64,000 nucleotides of DNA from assembly GCF_001006805.1 (NCBI RefSeq), contig NZ_LN811356.1:141058-205057 (forward strand). Reading direction: 5' to 3'. The translations under genes were made by a program, and so were the position numbers. The stretch comes from Microvirga massiliensis (GTDB lineage Bacteria > Pseudomonadota > Alphaproteobacteria > Rhizobiales > Beijerinckiaceae). Position 1 is the first letter of the stretch; the number at the start of each line of letters is the position of its first letter. The notes below the pieces were generated by a model. That model was not told the DNA's origin. It saw only the letters and a list, made by a program, of their open reading frames with translations, and did no database searches. Below are positions 1 through 10,300 of this stretch, piece by piece.

Positions 1-9
1 ACAGGTAGC

Positions 10-1143
10 GTGACCGCACCTATTCAGTTCAGAGGTGAAAGCGTGGCTCTCAGGTCAGGAACAAGTGACGATGACATTCTCCACGGAACAAGCGAGGGGG
101 ACGTCATCGTCGGTGGGAGCGGTGACGACAGACTGTTCGGCCACCGCGGAGACGATTGGCTCGAAGGCGGGGATGACAATGACGTCCTGCGCGGCGGGCA
201 AGGCTCGGACACGCTGCTCGGCGGATCCGGTGATGATCGGCTCAGCGGTCATGGCGGCAACGACGTCCTCGACGGCGGCGCTGGCGACGATCTTATAAGA
301 ACGGGATCCGGTTTCGACCGGGTCCTCTTTTCCGGCGATGATATCGGTGACGATCGCATTGTCGATTTTGATGTGAATTCTGACAAGATCGACCTGACCG
401 AACTCACCGGTGTCGAGAGTCTGTCCGACCTCGCGTTTGCCGAGGTCGGACAGGACGTCGTCATCACGAGCAAGAACGGGACTTTCTCGGGGTCGATCAC
501 CGTGAAGGGCGTTACCACGCAGCAATTGCTCGACAACAATGCGATCGATGTGGCGTGCTTCGTGCGCGGCACGCTGATCCGCACGACTCGGGGTGAAATG
601 CCCGTCGAAAGCCTGATGATGGGTGACGAAGTCGTCACGCTCGACGGATCGGCTCATACCATCAAATGGATCGGCCGCCGGACGTTTTCGACGCGGTTCG
701 TCAAGGCGGCGTCCCGCGTAGTGCCCGTGCTCATCAGGGCAGGGGCCATCGCGCCGGGCGTACCCTGCCGGGACCTGCGCGTCTCACCTGAACATGCGCT
801 CTGGGTCGACGGTGTCCTCGTCCCGGCGGTGAATCTCGTGAATGGCCGGACGATCGTCCGTGACCTGAACGGGGAGACGATCGACTACTACCATATCGAA
901 CTTGATGAGCAGAACCTCATCTTGGCCGATGGTGCTCCGGCTGAAACCTACGTGAACCATGACAGCCGCAAGATGTTTGCGAACTGGCGTGACTACGTTG
1001 CACTCTACGGTGAAGACGCGCCGGCTATCGATGAGGCGGGCCGTCACGTTCGCGCCTATCCCGTTGCTACTGCGGCACAATGCGCGGCAATCCGCCGCCG
1101 ACTGGATGAGCGCGCAGGCGTGAACAGCGCATTTGCGGCTTGA
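10..1143 (+). CDS. RTX calcium-binding protein with C-terminal Hint (Hint_2) domain, possibly 5'-partial
   Basis: The N-terminal third (about residues 25-105) holds tandem glycine/aspartate nonapeptides of the GGxGxDxLx type, the RTX calcium-binding beta-roll. From about residue 182 a Hint domain begins at a CFVRGTLI motif and continues through PVESL, GDEV, SPEHALWVDG and YYHIEL to ETYVNHDS near residue 320. This order matches the Hint_2 domain found in many alphaproteobacterial RTX proteins. RTX proteins usually leave the cell through a type I secretion system that reads a C-terminal signal; no such transporter is in the window. No Sec signal peptide is visible. The frame is open to the left edge, so the GTG at position 10 may be internal and the gene may start outside the window. 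A strong hairpin follows the stop codon. Confidence 0.85.
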   Translation: MTAPIQFRGESVALRSGTSDDDILHGTSEGDVIVGGSGDDRLFGHRGDDWLEGGDDNDVLRGGQGSDTLLGGSGDDRLSGHGGNDVLDGGAGDDLIRTGSGFDRVLFSGDDIGDDRIVDFDVNSDKIDLTELTGVESLSDLAFAEVGQDVVITSKNGTFSGSITVKGVTTQQLLDNNAIDVACFVRGTLIRTTRGEMPVESLMMGDEVVTLDGSAHTIKWIGRRTFSTRFVKAASRVVPVLIRAGAIAPGVPCRDLRVSPEHALWVDGVLVPAVNLVNGRTIVRDLNGETIDYYHIELDEQNLILADGAPAETYVNHDSRKMFANWRDYVALYGEDAPAIDEAGRHVRAYPVATAAQCAAIRRRLDERAGVNSAFAA

Positions 1144-1183
1144 GCCCTAACAACGTCGGCGACGAACCGAAGTTCTGACGAGG

Positions 1184-1215
1184 AAGACCGCCGTTGCATC
1201 AGCAACGGCGGTCTT
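1184..1215. terminator. Strong hairpin between convergent genes
   Basis: Perfect 14-bp stem (1184-1197 with 1202-1215) and a 4-nt ATCA loop, 40 bp after the stop of the RTX-Hint gene. The stem ends in TCTT but no long T run follows. It lies between two convergent genes and could end transcription from both sides. Confidence 0.8.
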
Positions 1216-1330
1216 CGCGTTCTCCGGAGCCTGTCCGGCGGTGAATTTACCTCAACCCGCCGAAGGAGCGTCGGCGGCGCAGTGGTAGTTACGAACCGGC
1301 TCCGGCTTGGCCAATGGCGCCCGAAATCCT

Positions 1331-4300
1331 TTATGCAAGAGGGGGGATGACGCTTCTGCAGGCGAGCGCGGTCCCTTCCCGGGGTGCGAAAATGTCGACA
1401 CGCTCCAGTGCGGCCCTCATGGCGTGGAGAGCCTCCGGGAAGGAATAAGAGTCTCGCACGAGGTTCAAGGCTGAATTGGAGAGACTCGTCCAGAGCTTCT
1501 CGTTTCCATATGCATCCACGATCGCATCGACCCATTGAGCCGGGCTTTCGGCCAGAAGGAAATCGGTTCGCGGCTTCGCGGCGATTCCCTCGACGGCGAT
1601 CGGGGACAGGATCGTCGGGATTCCCGCGGCCATGGCGGCGAGGACCTTGCCCTTGATCCCGGCTCCCGATCGGAGCGGCGCGATGAAGAGACGGGCTCGG
1701 TCGAATACCTCGCGGAGATCCTCTACATGTCCATGGACTACGAGACCGTCCTGCTCCAGCTCCGCGACTTCCGCGCTCATCTGGCTGCCGAAGATATTCA
1801 CCTGAATGCCAGGCATCCTGCGTCGTAGAACCGGGAGCACCTCGGCGGCGAAGAACTTCACGGCCTCGACGTTGGGACGGTGACCGAAACTCCCCAGGAA
1901 TGCGATATCGCGGCGATTTTCAAAAGCAGGTACGTCGCTGGTGGGCTCGACAATCCAAGAAACCCGTGCGACGTTCGCGTCACCCAATTGGTGACTGAGG
2001 ATGATCGCCTGCTCGGTGTCGCTATAGCTGAGCGTAAGATCGACCTGCCGGATGACTTCGAACTCGGCGTCACGAGTCAGTCGGCTGCGACGGATCTGAT
2101 CGTCACGCTTCTCGGCAATTCCCGCCCGCAATTCGCGAAGGAAGTGGAGGTCAGCAACGTTGAAAACGATTTTGGTATCAGGCTGATAGCGCCGCACCAG
2201 GGGAATTACGCTCTGCGCGACGTTGTAGCGCGTGATGTAGACGACATCAAACTGACCTGCCCGTGCAGCGAGGGCCTGTTCCAACGAGGTGCAGAACGGC
2301 GCGTGCAACGCCTCGACGCCCATGCGCAGCAACGCTTCCGTGTAGGCTCCGAGGTGAAGGAGGTTCAGGGGCAGAAAGCTCACCCTGAAGTTCAGAGCCT
2401 GGAACAGCCTCATCTCCTGGATGGCCGCATAGCTCCCGGCATCGATGTCGATGCGAGGCAACTGCTGGTCGATGAACAGGACACGACGGGAGCCGTCCGG
2501 ATCGGGGCGCCTAATACCATTGCCAGTGCGGCTCGGCGCTTCCCTAAGCAGGCCCGCCCACTTTCGCTTGAACCAGTTGTCATCGCCGAATGGAAGAGGC
2601 TCGGACGCGGCCCATGACGCCGAGAGAATCGAAATGGAGGATAGCGGCGCGACGCAGATCCTCAGCCCGGCCGCTCGCACTTTCAGGCAGAGATCCGCGT
2701 CGATCTGGTTATCCGTTGCAAATGCCTCGGAGAAGCCACCAACCTGTTCCCAGACGGATCTTGCTATGAGGAGCCCGGACCGGGACACGGCGTCGATCTG
2801 ACGAGTATGAGAGAACTCGGGCGAGTTCGGATTTCCGCTGCCTGTGATCGCCTCGAGCCGACCATCAACGAGAAAGCGCGCGCCCGTCTCCCGGAGGCGG
2901 CCATTCCCGTCGAGGACCTGCGCGCTGACTGCACCAATGCGATCGAAGAGTTCGACCGGATATATCAGCTCATCGAGCCATCGACTGGCCGGTTCGCTCT
3001 GTCTGCCGAGAAAGGCGATGAAGCGGCCCTTGCTCGTGAAAGCCGCGCGATTGAGCGCCGCAGAGCGAGGTTCTCCGGGTAATACCTCGAGGAAGGTAAG
3101 CCCGTCCAGGAGCGGCTGTAATCGATCGCGGTCCTCTTGCAACAGCGAATGGACGAGAGTGATGTCGAAAGTGGCCCGGTTGAACGCGAACAGGATTGCG
3201 GCAACCGAACGATAGGCATCGGTCGCGCTTTCACCTGCATCCACCACGATCGAAACGTCAGGTTGAGCAGACTCCGGGACCCTCAGCGGGAGGAGGTCAC
3301 TGAGCTGAAAATTGCTCTGCCGAAGGACAGAATGGCACTGCTGCAACTGAACGAGAGCATCGTTTCCCCCGTGCTCATCGGCGGCTTCTATGTGCAAAGC
3401 CAGCGAGCGGTAGCGCTCCCGCGCCAACGGATTGTGTCCACTGAGCCATGGCGCCCATCCCTGCTCCCCAAGCATCGCCCAGTCGGTGGTTAGCGGCTTC
3501 AGGACCTCTGCGACCTGATAGAGGATCTGTCCAGTCTCGCGCTCCGACACTTCTACGAGGCGGGGAGAGCCGTCGAGGAATCGATCGGCAATGCGAAGCG
3601 CAATTTTTTGCGCTCCCATGTCAGTGGGTGACGGAACGGCCAAGGTGGCGGCGGGCTCCGAATCGACGAGAAGGTCTAATACCTCGCCCCCGGCCGCACC
3701 CGACAACGCGCCCGATAGCGTTACTCCGTCAAATCCGTAGGGGTGGAATGAGAGGCCGGGTGAGCCGCGCAACAGGATCGGTGTGGGCGTCAGCGGCTTT
3801 CCGGTATGACGATCGACAGCATTGACCTCCACGTCCTTCCCGAATTCGCCACTCGTCATGCGGGGAAGGCGGAACTGGACGACATGGGCCCCATGCCGCA
3901 CGCGCTCGACGGCGTCCCTGTTCAGGAGATAATTGCGCCAGGAAACCGGGCTCTGCTCGCATGCGCCAAAGGCCAGTCCCGTCATGAACAGGACGGCGGG
4001 TTCGGCACTTCTGATCTGTGCTTCCTCATCCCGACGGATGGTCAGGCCGATGCGGACCGACGCGGCGCCCCGAGGGGCACGGAAGCTGAAATTCACCTTG
4101 GCATAGCCGCTCGGAACGTTGCCTCCAGGCTTTTTCTCGATCGACCGCCGATGATCTGCAATGACATCGCCGTCAACGTCGAAAACGGTCAGCCGCAGAT
4201 CGGCTCTGCACCGGTGCGAGCCGAACAGGCCTTCGAAAGCGTAACGCTCTCCGGCAGCGATAGAAAGATCACCCGGAGCACTCGAGTCTGAGTAGAGGAC

Positions 4301-4651
4301 CTCGATACTTTCGACATGGCTGGGGACGGACACGAAACCGGTGTGTCCACCCGAGAGCGTCCATTGTGGTGCAATATCACGACCCGTCTGCACGAGTGTG
4401 TCGGCCACACCGATGGGATGCCAGTCCGAGCACTCGTCGTCGAAACGGCCGTTCCGCAGCAGATTGAGCTGACGGAGAAAGTCGCGCGAGTGAAGGTGTA
4501 CTATGGAGGCCGCTACCGGTTGACCATCAATATCGAAAGCAACCCGTTCAGTAGGTGGATCGACCGTATCGATGAGTACCAGAGCATTGCGCCCCTCGAC
4601 TTGAAGTAACTGGGGACCGAACCGATCCGGTGGTGGATGAAGAAGCTGCAT
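1331..4651 (-). CDS. Multidomain glycosyltransferase (beta-rich N-terminus, GT2-like domain, GT4 domain), 1106 aa
   Basis: This large cytosolic protein probably helps assemble the surface polysaccharide encoded around it. Residues 1-450 show no family I recognise; they look beta-rich and may bind carbohydrate. Residues about 463-700 follow the GT2 fold (PDVSIVVDAG, then GRFIAFLGRQSEPASRWLDEL and VGGFSEAF), but the position of the usual DxD-like NDT/DAD motif reads GRQS. Residues about 720-1080 form a GT4 (GT-B) domain starting RRVLFIDQQLPRIDIDAGS, with DIAFLGSFGHRPNVEAV and a C-terminal APLRSGAGIKGKVLAAMAAGIP nucleotide-sugar site. Catalysis therefore probably rests with the GT4 domain. It is divergent from the exported protein gene at 4843. 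The ATG at 4651 is the first in the frame. Confidence 0.85.
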   Translation of the reverse strand: MQLLHPPPDRFGPQLLQVEGRNALVLIDTVDPPTERVAFDIDGQPVAASIVHLHSRDFLRQLNLLRNGRFDDECSDWHPIGVADTLVQTGRDIAPQWTLSGGHTGFVSVPSHVESIEVLYSDSSAPGDLSIAAGERYAFEGLFGSHRCRADLRLTVFDVDGDVIADHRRSIEKKPGGNVPSGYAKVNFSFRAPRGAASVRIGLTIRRDEEAQIRSAEPAVLFMTGLAFGACEQSPVSWRNYLLNRDAVERVRHGAHVVQFRLPRMTSGEFGKDVEVNAVDRHTGKPLTPTPILLRGSPGLSFHPYGFDGVTLSGALSGAAGGEVLDLLVDSEPAATLAVPSPTDMGAQKIALRIADRFLDGSPRLVEVSERETGQILYQVAEVLKPLTTDWAMLGEQGWAPWLSGHNPLARERYRSLALHIEAADEHGGNDALVQLQQCHSVLRQSNFQLSDLLPLRVPESAQPDVSIVVDAGESATDAYRSVAAILFAFNRATFDITLVHSLLQEDRDRLQPLLDGLTFLEVLPGEPRSAALNRAAFTSKGRFIAFLGRQSEPASRWLDELIYPVELFDRIGAVSAQVLDGNGRLRETGARFLVDGRLEAITGSGNPNSPEFSHTRQIDAVSRSGLLIARSVWEQVGGFSEAFATDNQIDADLCLKVRAAGLRICVAPLSSISILSASWAASEPLPFGDDNWFKRKWAGLLREAPSRTGNGIRRPDPDGSRRVLFIDQQLPRIDIDAGSYAAIQEMRLFQALNFRVSFLPLNLLHLGAYTEALLRMGVEALHAPFCTSLEQALAARAGQFDVVYITRYNVAQSVIPLVRRYQPDTKIVFNVADLHFLRELRAGIAEKRDDQIRRSRLTRDAEFEVIRQVDLTLSYSDTEQAIILSHQLGDANVARVSWIVEPTSDVPAFENRRDIAFLGSFGHRPNVEAVKFFAAEVLPVLRRRMPGIQVNIFGSQMSAEVAELEQDGLVVHGHVEDLREVFDRARLFIAPLRSGAGIKGKVLAAMAAGIPTILSPIAVEGIAAKPRTDFLLAESPAQWVDAIVDAYGNEKLWTSLSNSALNLVRDSYSFPEALHAMRAALERVDIFAPREGTALACRSVIPPLA

Positions 4652-4842
4652 GACGGAAGCTATTCAGGTGCCGATGCGTCAGGTGTCGACGCGTAACTTA
4701 CTGTTAGGACGCCAAGTCGCACGGGTAAAGTCACCAAATTCAGTGCGACTGTCTGGAAATTGTCAGGATTCTGCCGCAGAAAGCTCCCACCGAGGCAAAT
4801 GGTCGAGCCTGTGCCCAAACGGCGGAAAGGCAGCGAACAAGC

Positions 4843-5997
4843 ATGAAACCCGCGACAGGAGCTGTGCTGCTGGCGTTTACGTCAGCAATGCCGAACGGAG
4901 CAAGTGCGATGCCGGACACGCCGATGCTGGCGATCGAGAATGTCTCGCAGGAGGAAGTGATCTTCGACAGCCGCAGGGTGCCCTGCGGTCTGGAGCAGTT
5001 TCCAGATTCCCCGGCGCGAGCCATCAGGGAGGCGGGAGGCGAGATCATCCTGTTCGCGACATTCGAGACGAACTGGTTCATGGCTGGCCCTGATTGGGCT
5101 AGCCTCCGGCCGACCTGCGTCTCGGCCGGGCGGGGCGCCGAGAACTCGGATCCGGAGGCCACGGACGACAAGTTCTGGATCCAGGCTCTATACTCGAAGG
5201 ACGGGCGCGACGTTCTGGCCCTCGGGAGCCATGAGTATCTCGGGACACGTCACCCAGGGCAGTGCGTGGTGACGGAGCCGGAGGGACAGCGGCCTCCATG
5301 CTGGTTCAGTTCTATCACGCAATACGTCTCGAGGGGAGATGCTCGGCACTTCAAACCCGCTGCGGCTGCGCCAATTGTCGCCGCACCGCAGGAGTCCTAC
5401 TCTCCCAGGAGCGCTCGTAGGGTAGGCTTCTTCACGGCTTCCAATATCATTGCGGATCGCGATCACCTCTACGTGCTCGTTTACGGCGAGGGCATGGCAG
5501 GGCAGCCCCAAGGGAACTGCCTGTTTCGAACCGAACGATCCGGGGGCGCTTCGCGCTGGCTCGGCTGGGATGGCACCGACTTCACGGCCGACCTCTCCAA
5601 GCTCGGCGCCGCTCCGAATAAAGCCTGCAGACCGGTCGAGGGCCTTCACCATGAAGCGCGCAGCCTTGTGCGGCATCGAGAGAGCGGCAAATTCGTGACC
5701 ATCTTCACGAGCCGGGACAGGTCTACGACGGGTGTTTTCTATTCCGTATCGGACGACATGAAACACTGGGGGCCGCAGAAATTGCTGCTCGAGGCGCCGC
5801 TGACACGCCAGGAACCCGGTTGTGAGCCCGTCTACCGCTATCCCTCGCTGATCGACCACGACGCACCCGAGCAGGCCTTCGAGAGTGTTGGAAACCGTGC
5901 GTTCCTCTATTCCGTCAAGATCATTCTGGATGGCTGCCGCCAGTCGGGCCGGCTGATTACGCGCATTCCGGTCACGATCACAACCAGCGGTACCTGA
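4843..5997 (+). CDS. Exported hypothetical protein, beta-propeller-like, 384 aa
   Basis: The N-terminus MKPATGAVLLAFTSAMPNGA followed by SAM looks like a short Sec signal peptide, so the protein is probably periplasmic or secreted. The mature part is rich in Trp, Gly and Cys (about ten Cys). It has repeated blade-like strands such as FYSVSDDMKHWGPQKLLL and FFTASNIIADRDHLYVLVYGEG, a pattern seen in five-bladed propellers of glycoside hydrolase-like (GH43/sialidase-type) proteins. I cannot assign catalytic residues. Its place between two polysaccharide-assembly genes suggests that it trims or binds the exported glycan; this is inference. Start chosen at the first ATG, with a weak purine-rich AAAGG about 14 nt upstream. 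Confidence 0.6.
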   Translation: MKPATGAVLLAFTSAMPNGASAMPDTPMLAIENVSQEEVIFDSRRVPCGLEQFPDSPARAIREAGGEIILFATFETNWFMAGPDWASLRPTCVSAGRGAENSDPEATDDKFWIQALYSKDGRDVLALGSHEYLGTRHPGQCVVTEPEGQRPPCWFSSITQYVSRGDARHFKPAAAAPIVAAPQESYSPRSARRVGFFTASNIIADRDHLYVLVYGEGMAGQPQGNCLFRTERSGGASRWLGWDGTDFTADLSKLGAAPNKACRPVEGLHHEARSLVRHRESGKFVTIFTSRDRSTTGVFYSVSDDMKHWGPQKLLLEAPLTRQEPGCEPVYRYPSLIDHDAPEQAFESVGNRAFLYSVKIILDGCRQSGRLITRIPVTITTSGT

Positions 5998-6154
5998 GGC
6001 TCGGCGGCTGACTACCAAAGTGCGAATTGCAACGGGCAACGGAAGCTGACATTTGGCCGGCGAGTCTGAATTTTGGAGATCCGACACCCTTGCGTGGGTG
6101 TCATATTGCTGTAACCAGGATCATGTTCAGGAAGCGATCGGAGCAGAAATTTTC

Positions 6155-7312
6155 ATGAGAAAACAGCGTGTTCTCTACATCGGCGCTCCCTACAGGCTCA
6201 GTAATCCGTCTCGGGCTGACATGATGGACGTTTTTGAGCAGAGTGGTCGAAATTCAGGCAATTTGCTGATCGGACACTCACTCCGGAGTCAGCTTAATGC
6301 CGATGTGACATCAATCTCGCCGGAATATCCCCCGCGCGACGGCGGATATGACTACATCGCGGTAGCTGCCGCGAATTTCCTGTTTTCCGGTTTCGACTTC
6401 GGCGCTTTCGCCGATCTGATCGAAAAGATTGATCTGCCCTGCGTCATGGTCGGTCTCGGAGCTCAGGCTCCGAAATCGGGCCACATGCCCGATATTGCTC
6501 CCGGCACGAAGCGATTCGTGCAGGCGATAGCTGATCGGACCTACCGGATCGGCGTGCGCGGCGCCTATACCGCGGAGGTGCTGGAGAAGCTCGGTATCCG
6601 AAATGTGCAGATCACCGGGTGCCCTTCATTTTATCTCTACTCGCCCGAAACCATTGCTGAGCGCCACGCCGGCAAGCGCGAGACGGGCAGGGTCTCGTTC
6701 AACGGGTCGAGGAATGTCATGTCGCATTCAGGCGATCCGGCGCGAATGCAGAGACTCGAGGCTGCCGTCTATCAGGCTTGCCGAGAAACCGACTCCCAAT
6801 TCATCCTGCAGAGCGAACTCGAGGAACTCGCCATACTCACCTCCTCTGATCCAGCGCAGGATTTGCAGAACGCTGCGCGGATTAGAGAGAGCCTCGCGCT
6901 GGAACTGTCGGACGAAGAGGTTCGCGATTTGGTGAGGTCCAAGTTCAAGATCTACTTCGATATCGAGCACTGGGCCGAGGGGCTGAGCGATGTTGACTTT
7001 TCTCTCGGCACCCGCTTTCACGGGAATCTGATAGCACTCCTGAGCGGCGTTGCGGCACATGTGATCTGCCACGATTCCCGTACGCAGGAACTGTGCGAGT
7101 TTAGTGGGATTCCCCATTCAACGCTCGGCGAAGTGGACCTGGACACCGATATCCTTGGTCTCAGGAAGCAATCCGATGTCGGGCCGTTTCTTGCACGTCA
7201 GTCGGCGAACTACGAGGCTTACCGGACCTTCCTCGAGAAGAACGGTGTCTCGCATACTCTTCAGCCTACTCGCGTCGGGTCCGAAGCTGAACACGCGATA
7301 ATGCCTGCGTAG
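6155..7312 (+). CDS. Polysaccharide pyruvyltransferase family protein, 385 aa
   Basis: Resembles the polysaccharide pyruvyl transferase (CsaB/WcaK-like) family, which transfers pyruvate from phosphoenolpyruvate to sugar hydroxyls as a ketal; some members have other transferase roles. Visible features are YDYIAVAAANFLFSG, CVMVGLGAQAP, RIGVRGAYTAEVLEKLGIRNVQITGCPSF and the C-terminal DVDFSLGTRFHGNLIALLSGV, the family's conserved SxRxHG-type segment. The frame opens at 6053, but I place the start at ATG 6155: GGAGCAG lies about 9 nt upstream and the 34 residues before it do not look like protein. It follows the exported protein and precedes the WbsX fusion, probably within one polysaccharide transcription unit. 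Confidence 0.8.
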   Translation: MRKQRVLYIGAPYRLSNPSRADMMDVFEQSGRNSGNLLIGHSLRSQLNADVTSISPEYPPRDGGYDYIAVAAANFLFSGFDFGAFADLIEKIDLPCVMVGLGAQAPKSGHMPDIAPGTKRFVQAIADRTYRIGVRGAYTAEVLEKLGIRNVQITGCPSFYLYSPETIAERHAGKRETGRVSFNGSRNVMSHSGDPARMQRLEAAVYQACRETDSQFILQSELEELAILTSSDPAQDLQNAARIRESLALELSDEEVRDLVRSKFKIYFDIEHWAEGLSDVDFSLGTRFHGNLIALLSGVAAHVICHDSRTQELCEFSGIPHSTLGEVDLDTDILGLRKQSDVGPFLARQSANYEAYRTFLEKNGVSHTLQPTRVGSEAEHAIMPA

Positions 7313-7364
7313 TTTCAACTGTTTTTTCTAGTCAAGATTATTGTTTCCGTCGTCGGGATTGAAC

Positions 7365-10300
7365 ATGACCAATGAGGATTGGATCGAACTGATTCGCGCG
7401 TCCGGATTGTTCGATTTGGATTGGTACCTCGAGCGAAATCCCGACATCCGCGCTGCCGGGATAGATCCGGTCCAACACTGGTACTACAGTGCGTCCGCGG
7501 AGAAGCGGGACCCCAACTTCCTGTTCTCGGTCTCCTATTACCAGGCGCAGAACGGGGATGCCCTCTCGAGAGACATCAATCCGCTCGTGCACTACATCAC
7601 GGTCGGTGAAAAGGAAGGGCTTAATCCCTCTCTGTATTTCGATGCACAGTGGTATCGGAGTGCTTACGGGACCGAGATCGACGGCAGCATTCATGCCACG
7701 GCACTTGGCCACTACCTTTCCTATGCTCGGAACGTCGAATTCTCCCCAAATCCGTATTTCTCTGGAAAATTCTATCTAGAGACCTATCCTGATATCGCTG
7801 CGGCTGGCCTGCGTCCTTATGAGCATTTCCTGCAAAACGGCGGAAGCGAAGGTCGGAACCCCAGCGATCGGTTCGTTACGACCTTCTATCGTCAGCGGCA
7901 CAGGATCGGCCCGGCGACGGATGCGTTTACGCACTTCCTCAGGGAGGGGCTGAAGAACGGTCTCGTCACTCATCCGGATGACGAAAAGACGGTTTTCAGC
8001 GAGGCGGCGAAGTGGACGGCACCCGGGCCGCAGTTCAAGCGCGAACTGCAGCCGTTACCCAGGCGGGAGACGAAGACTGCGTCGACGGTCGATGTCTTCG
8101 CCTACTACCTTCCGCAGTTTCATCCAATCCCGGAGAATGATGCCGCTTGGGGAAAGGGCTTCACGGAATGGCGCAACATCGCACGCGGCCTGCCAAGATT
8201 CGAAGGGCATTTCCAGCCGCGCATTCCGCGCGATCTCGGGTTCTATGACCTTCGTGCCCCGGCCTCGCTGGATGACCAGATCGCCCTCGCGGAAGCGGCT
8301 GGGCTGCGCGGCTTCGGGTTCTACTACTACAATTTCGACGGCGACCGCGTCCTGGACCTCCCCATCGAGATTTTCATGGAGGCGCAGACCAGTCTCGACT
8401 TCTTCCTGATCTGGGCCAACGAGAACTGGACCAAGACCTGGGACGGGTTCGACCGAGACGTCATCAAGGAGCAGCATTTCAGCCTCGATTCGCTGGATGT
8501 CATTGCGGCCGATATCGGCCGGCACATGCGGCACGAGAACTATTACCGCATCGATGGACGACCGTTCTTCGTGCTTTATCGACCAGGCATCATTCCGGAG
8601 CCGAAACGATACATTGCACGATTGCGCGAGGCCATCGCGCGAGCCTGCGGCCAAGCACCTTTGATGTTCATGGTGCAAGGGTTCGGGGATACCGATCCGC
8701 GTGTTTTCGGGCTCGATGGCGCGATCGAGTTCCCGCCTCACAAGATCGGCCAGGGACTGCAGCCGATCAACGACAAGGTCACGATGCTCGATCCGGGATA
8801 TCGAGGCATGATCTTCTCGTACGCCGACTACATCGCGCGGTCGAAGGAGGTCGGCCGCGAGCCGTTTCCGCTCGTGCGGACCGCCATGCCCATGTGGGAC
8901 AACGAGGCGCGCCGGCCTGGCCGCGGGACCGTCATTCACGGCTCGACGCCGGACAAGTATCGGGATTGGCTTGCGCATCTCATCCGATATGCGAAGCGCT
9001 ATCCGGTCTTCGGCCGGTCAGTCGTGGCAATCAATGCCTGGAACGAGTGGTGCGAGGGCACCTATCTCGAGCCCGATGTCCATTATGGCATGGCCTACTT
9101 GCAGGCGACGAGCGAAGCCATACACCTCGCACATGCTAAGCGCCCGAGTGGCTCGGTCCTGCTCGTGGGGCACGATGCCTACCGGCACGGTGCGCAGTTG
9201 CTGCTCCTGAACGTCGCGCGGCAGCTTAGAAGCTTCGGTTTCAGAGTGGCGATCCTGCTTTTGCGAGGCGGGCCCATGGAGGACCAGTATCGGGCCGTCA
9301 GCGACTACTTCCGGATCATCGATGGCCCCCGGATGCTCGAGGAAACGCTGGGTAGCCCTGAACTCTCGGCCTATCAGGTGGCGATCACCAACACGGTCGT
9401 CTCAGGGCGTGTCGTCCCCGCGCTCAAGGCGCGATCCTACAAGGTCGTCTCTCTCGTCCACGAGATGGCGAATCTCGTTCGAGAGCGGAACCTTGAGGAA
9501 AACTGCAATGACATCGCGAGGTTCTCCGACGCCGTCGTATTTGCCGCGGACCGCGTGAAGCGCGACTTCGAGGCTGTCGTTGGCAAACCCGTCGCAAGCG
9601 GGAGGGTATTCCCGCAGGGCATCTACAAGCCGCCGGTCGAAACCGCGGCGGCACCCGCGAAGGCGCCGCGCCGGAAGGCGCCCGTCATCACAAATCTTGG
9701 CTATGCGGACATGCGAAAAGGCTACGATCTTTTCGTGTCTCTGGCGGATTATTTTGCGGCCAATGGAATTCCAGGCGAATTCGTCTGGATCGGCAATGTC
9801 GATCCGAGCCTGAAGGAATGGGTCAAGCCCGCCGGGGCGAACTTCAAGCATGTGCCGTTCACGGATGACGTTTACGGTCATCTGCGCCATGCGGACGTCT
9901 TTTTTCTGACCTCACGCGAGGACCCTTTCCCGACGGTGGCCCTTGAGGCGCTTGCGGTCGGTGTGCCGGTGGTCTGCTACGCCGGAACAGGGGGGATCGC
10001 CGACCTGGTCGGGAGCAATGAAATCCTGGGGGCCTGCGCCCGCCCGTTCTCGCTAGAGTCCGCCGCTCTCGAGTTGCAGCGCCAGATCGCCTTGGACACG
10101 GCTGCGAGCCGCTCCGAGAGAGCCGATCTCATGCGCCGAGATTTCTCTTTCTCGCATTACGTCTACACCCTTCTCGAAGCGCTCGACGCGGCCGGGCCGG
10201 CTGTTTCGGCAATCGTGCCCAACTACAATTATGAGGCATATCTAACTTCACGGGTGGAAAGCGTCCTCGACCAGACGTACAAGCCGTCGCAGGTTCTGCT

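Noticed and set aside
540..980. Intein within the RTX protein
   Set aside because: The Hint domain runs almost to the C-terminus with no downstream extein of conserved function, and the motif order is that of Hint_2.
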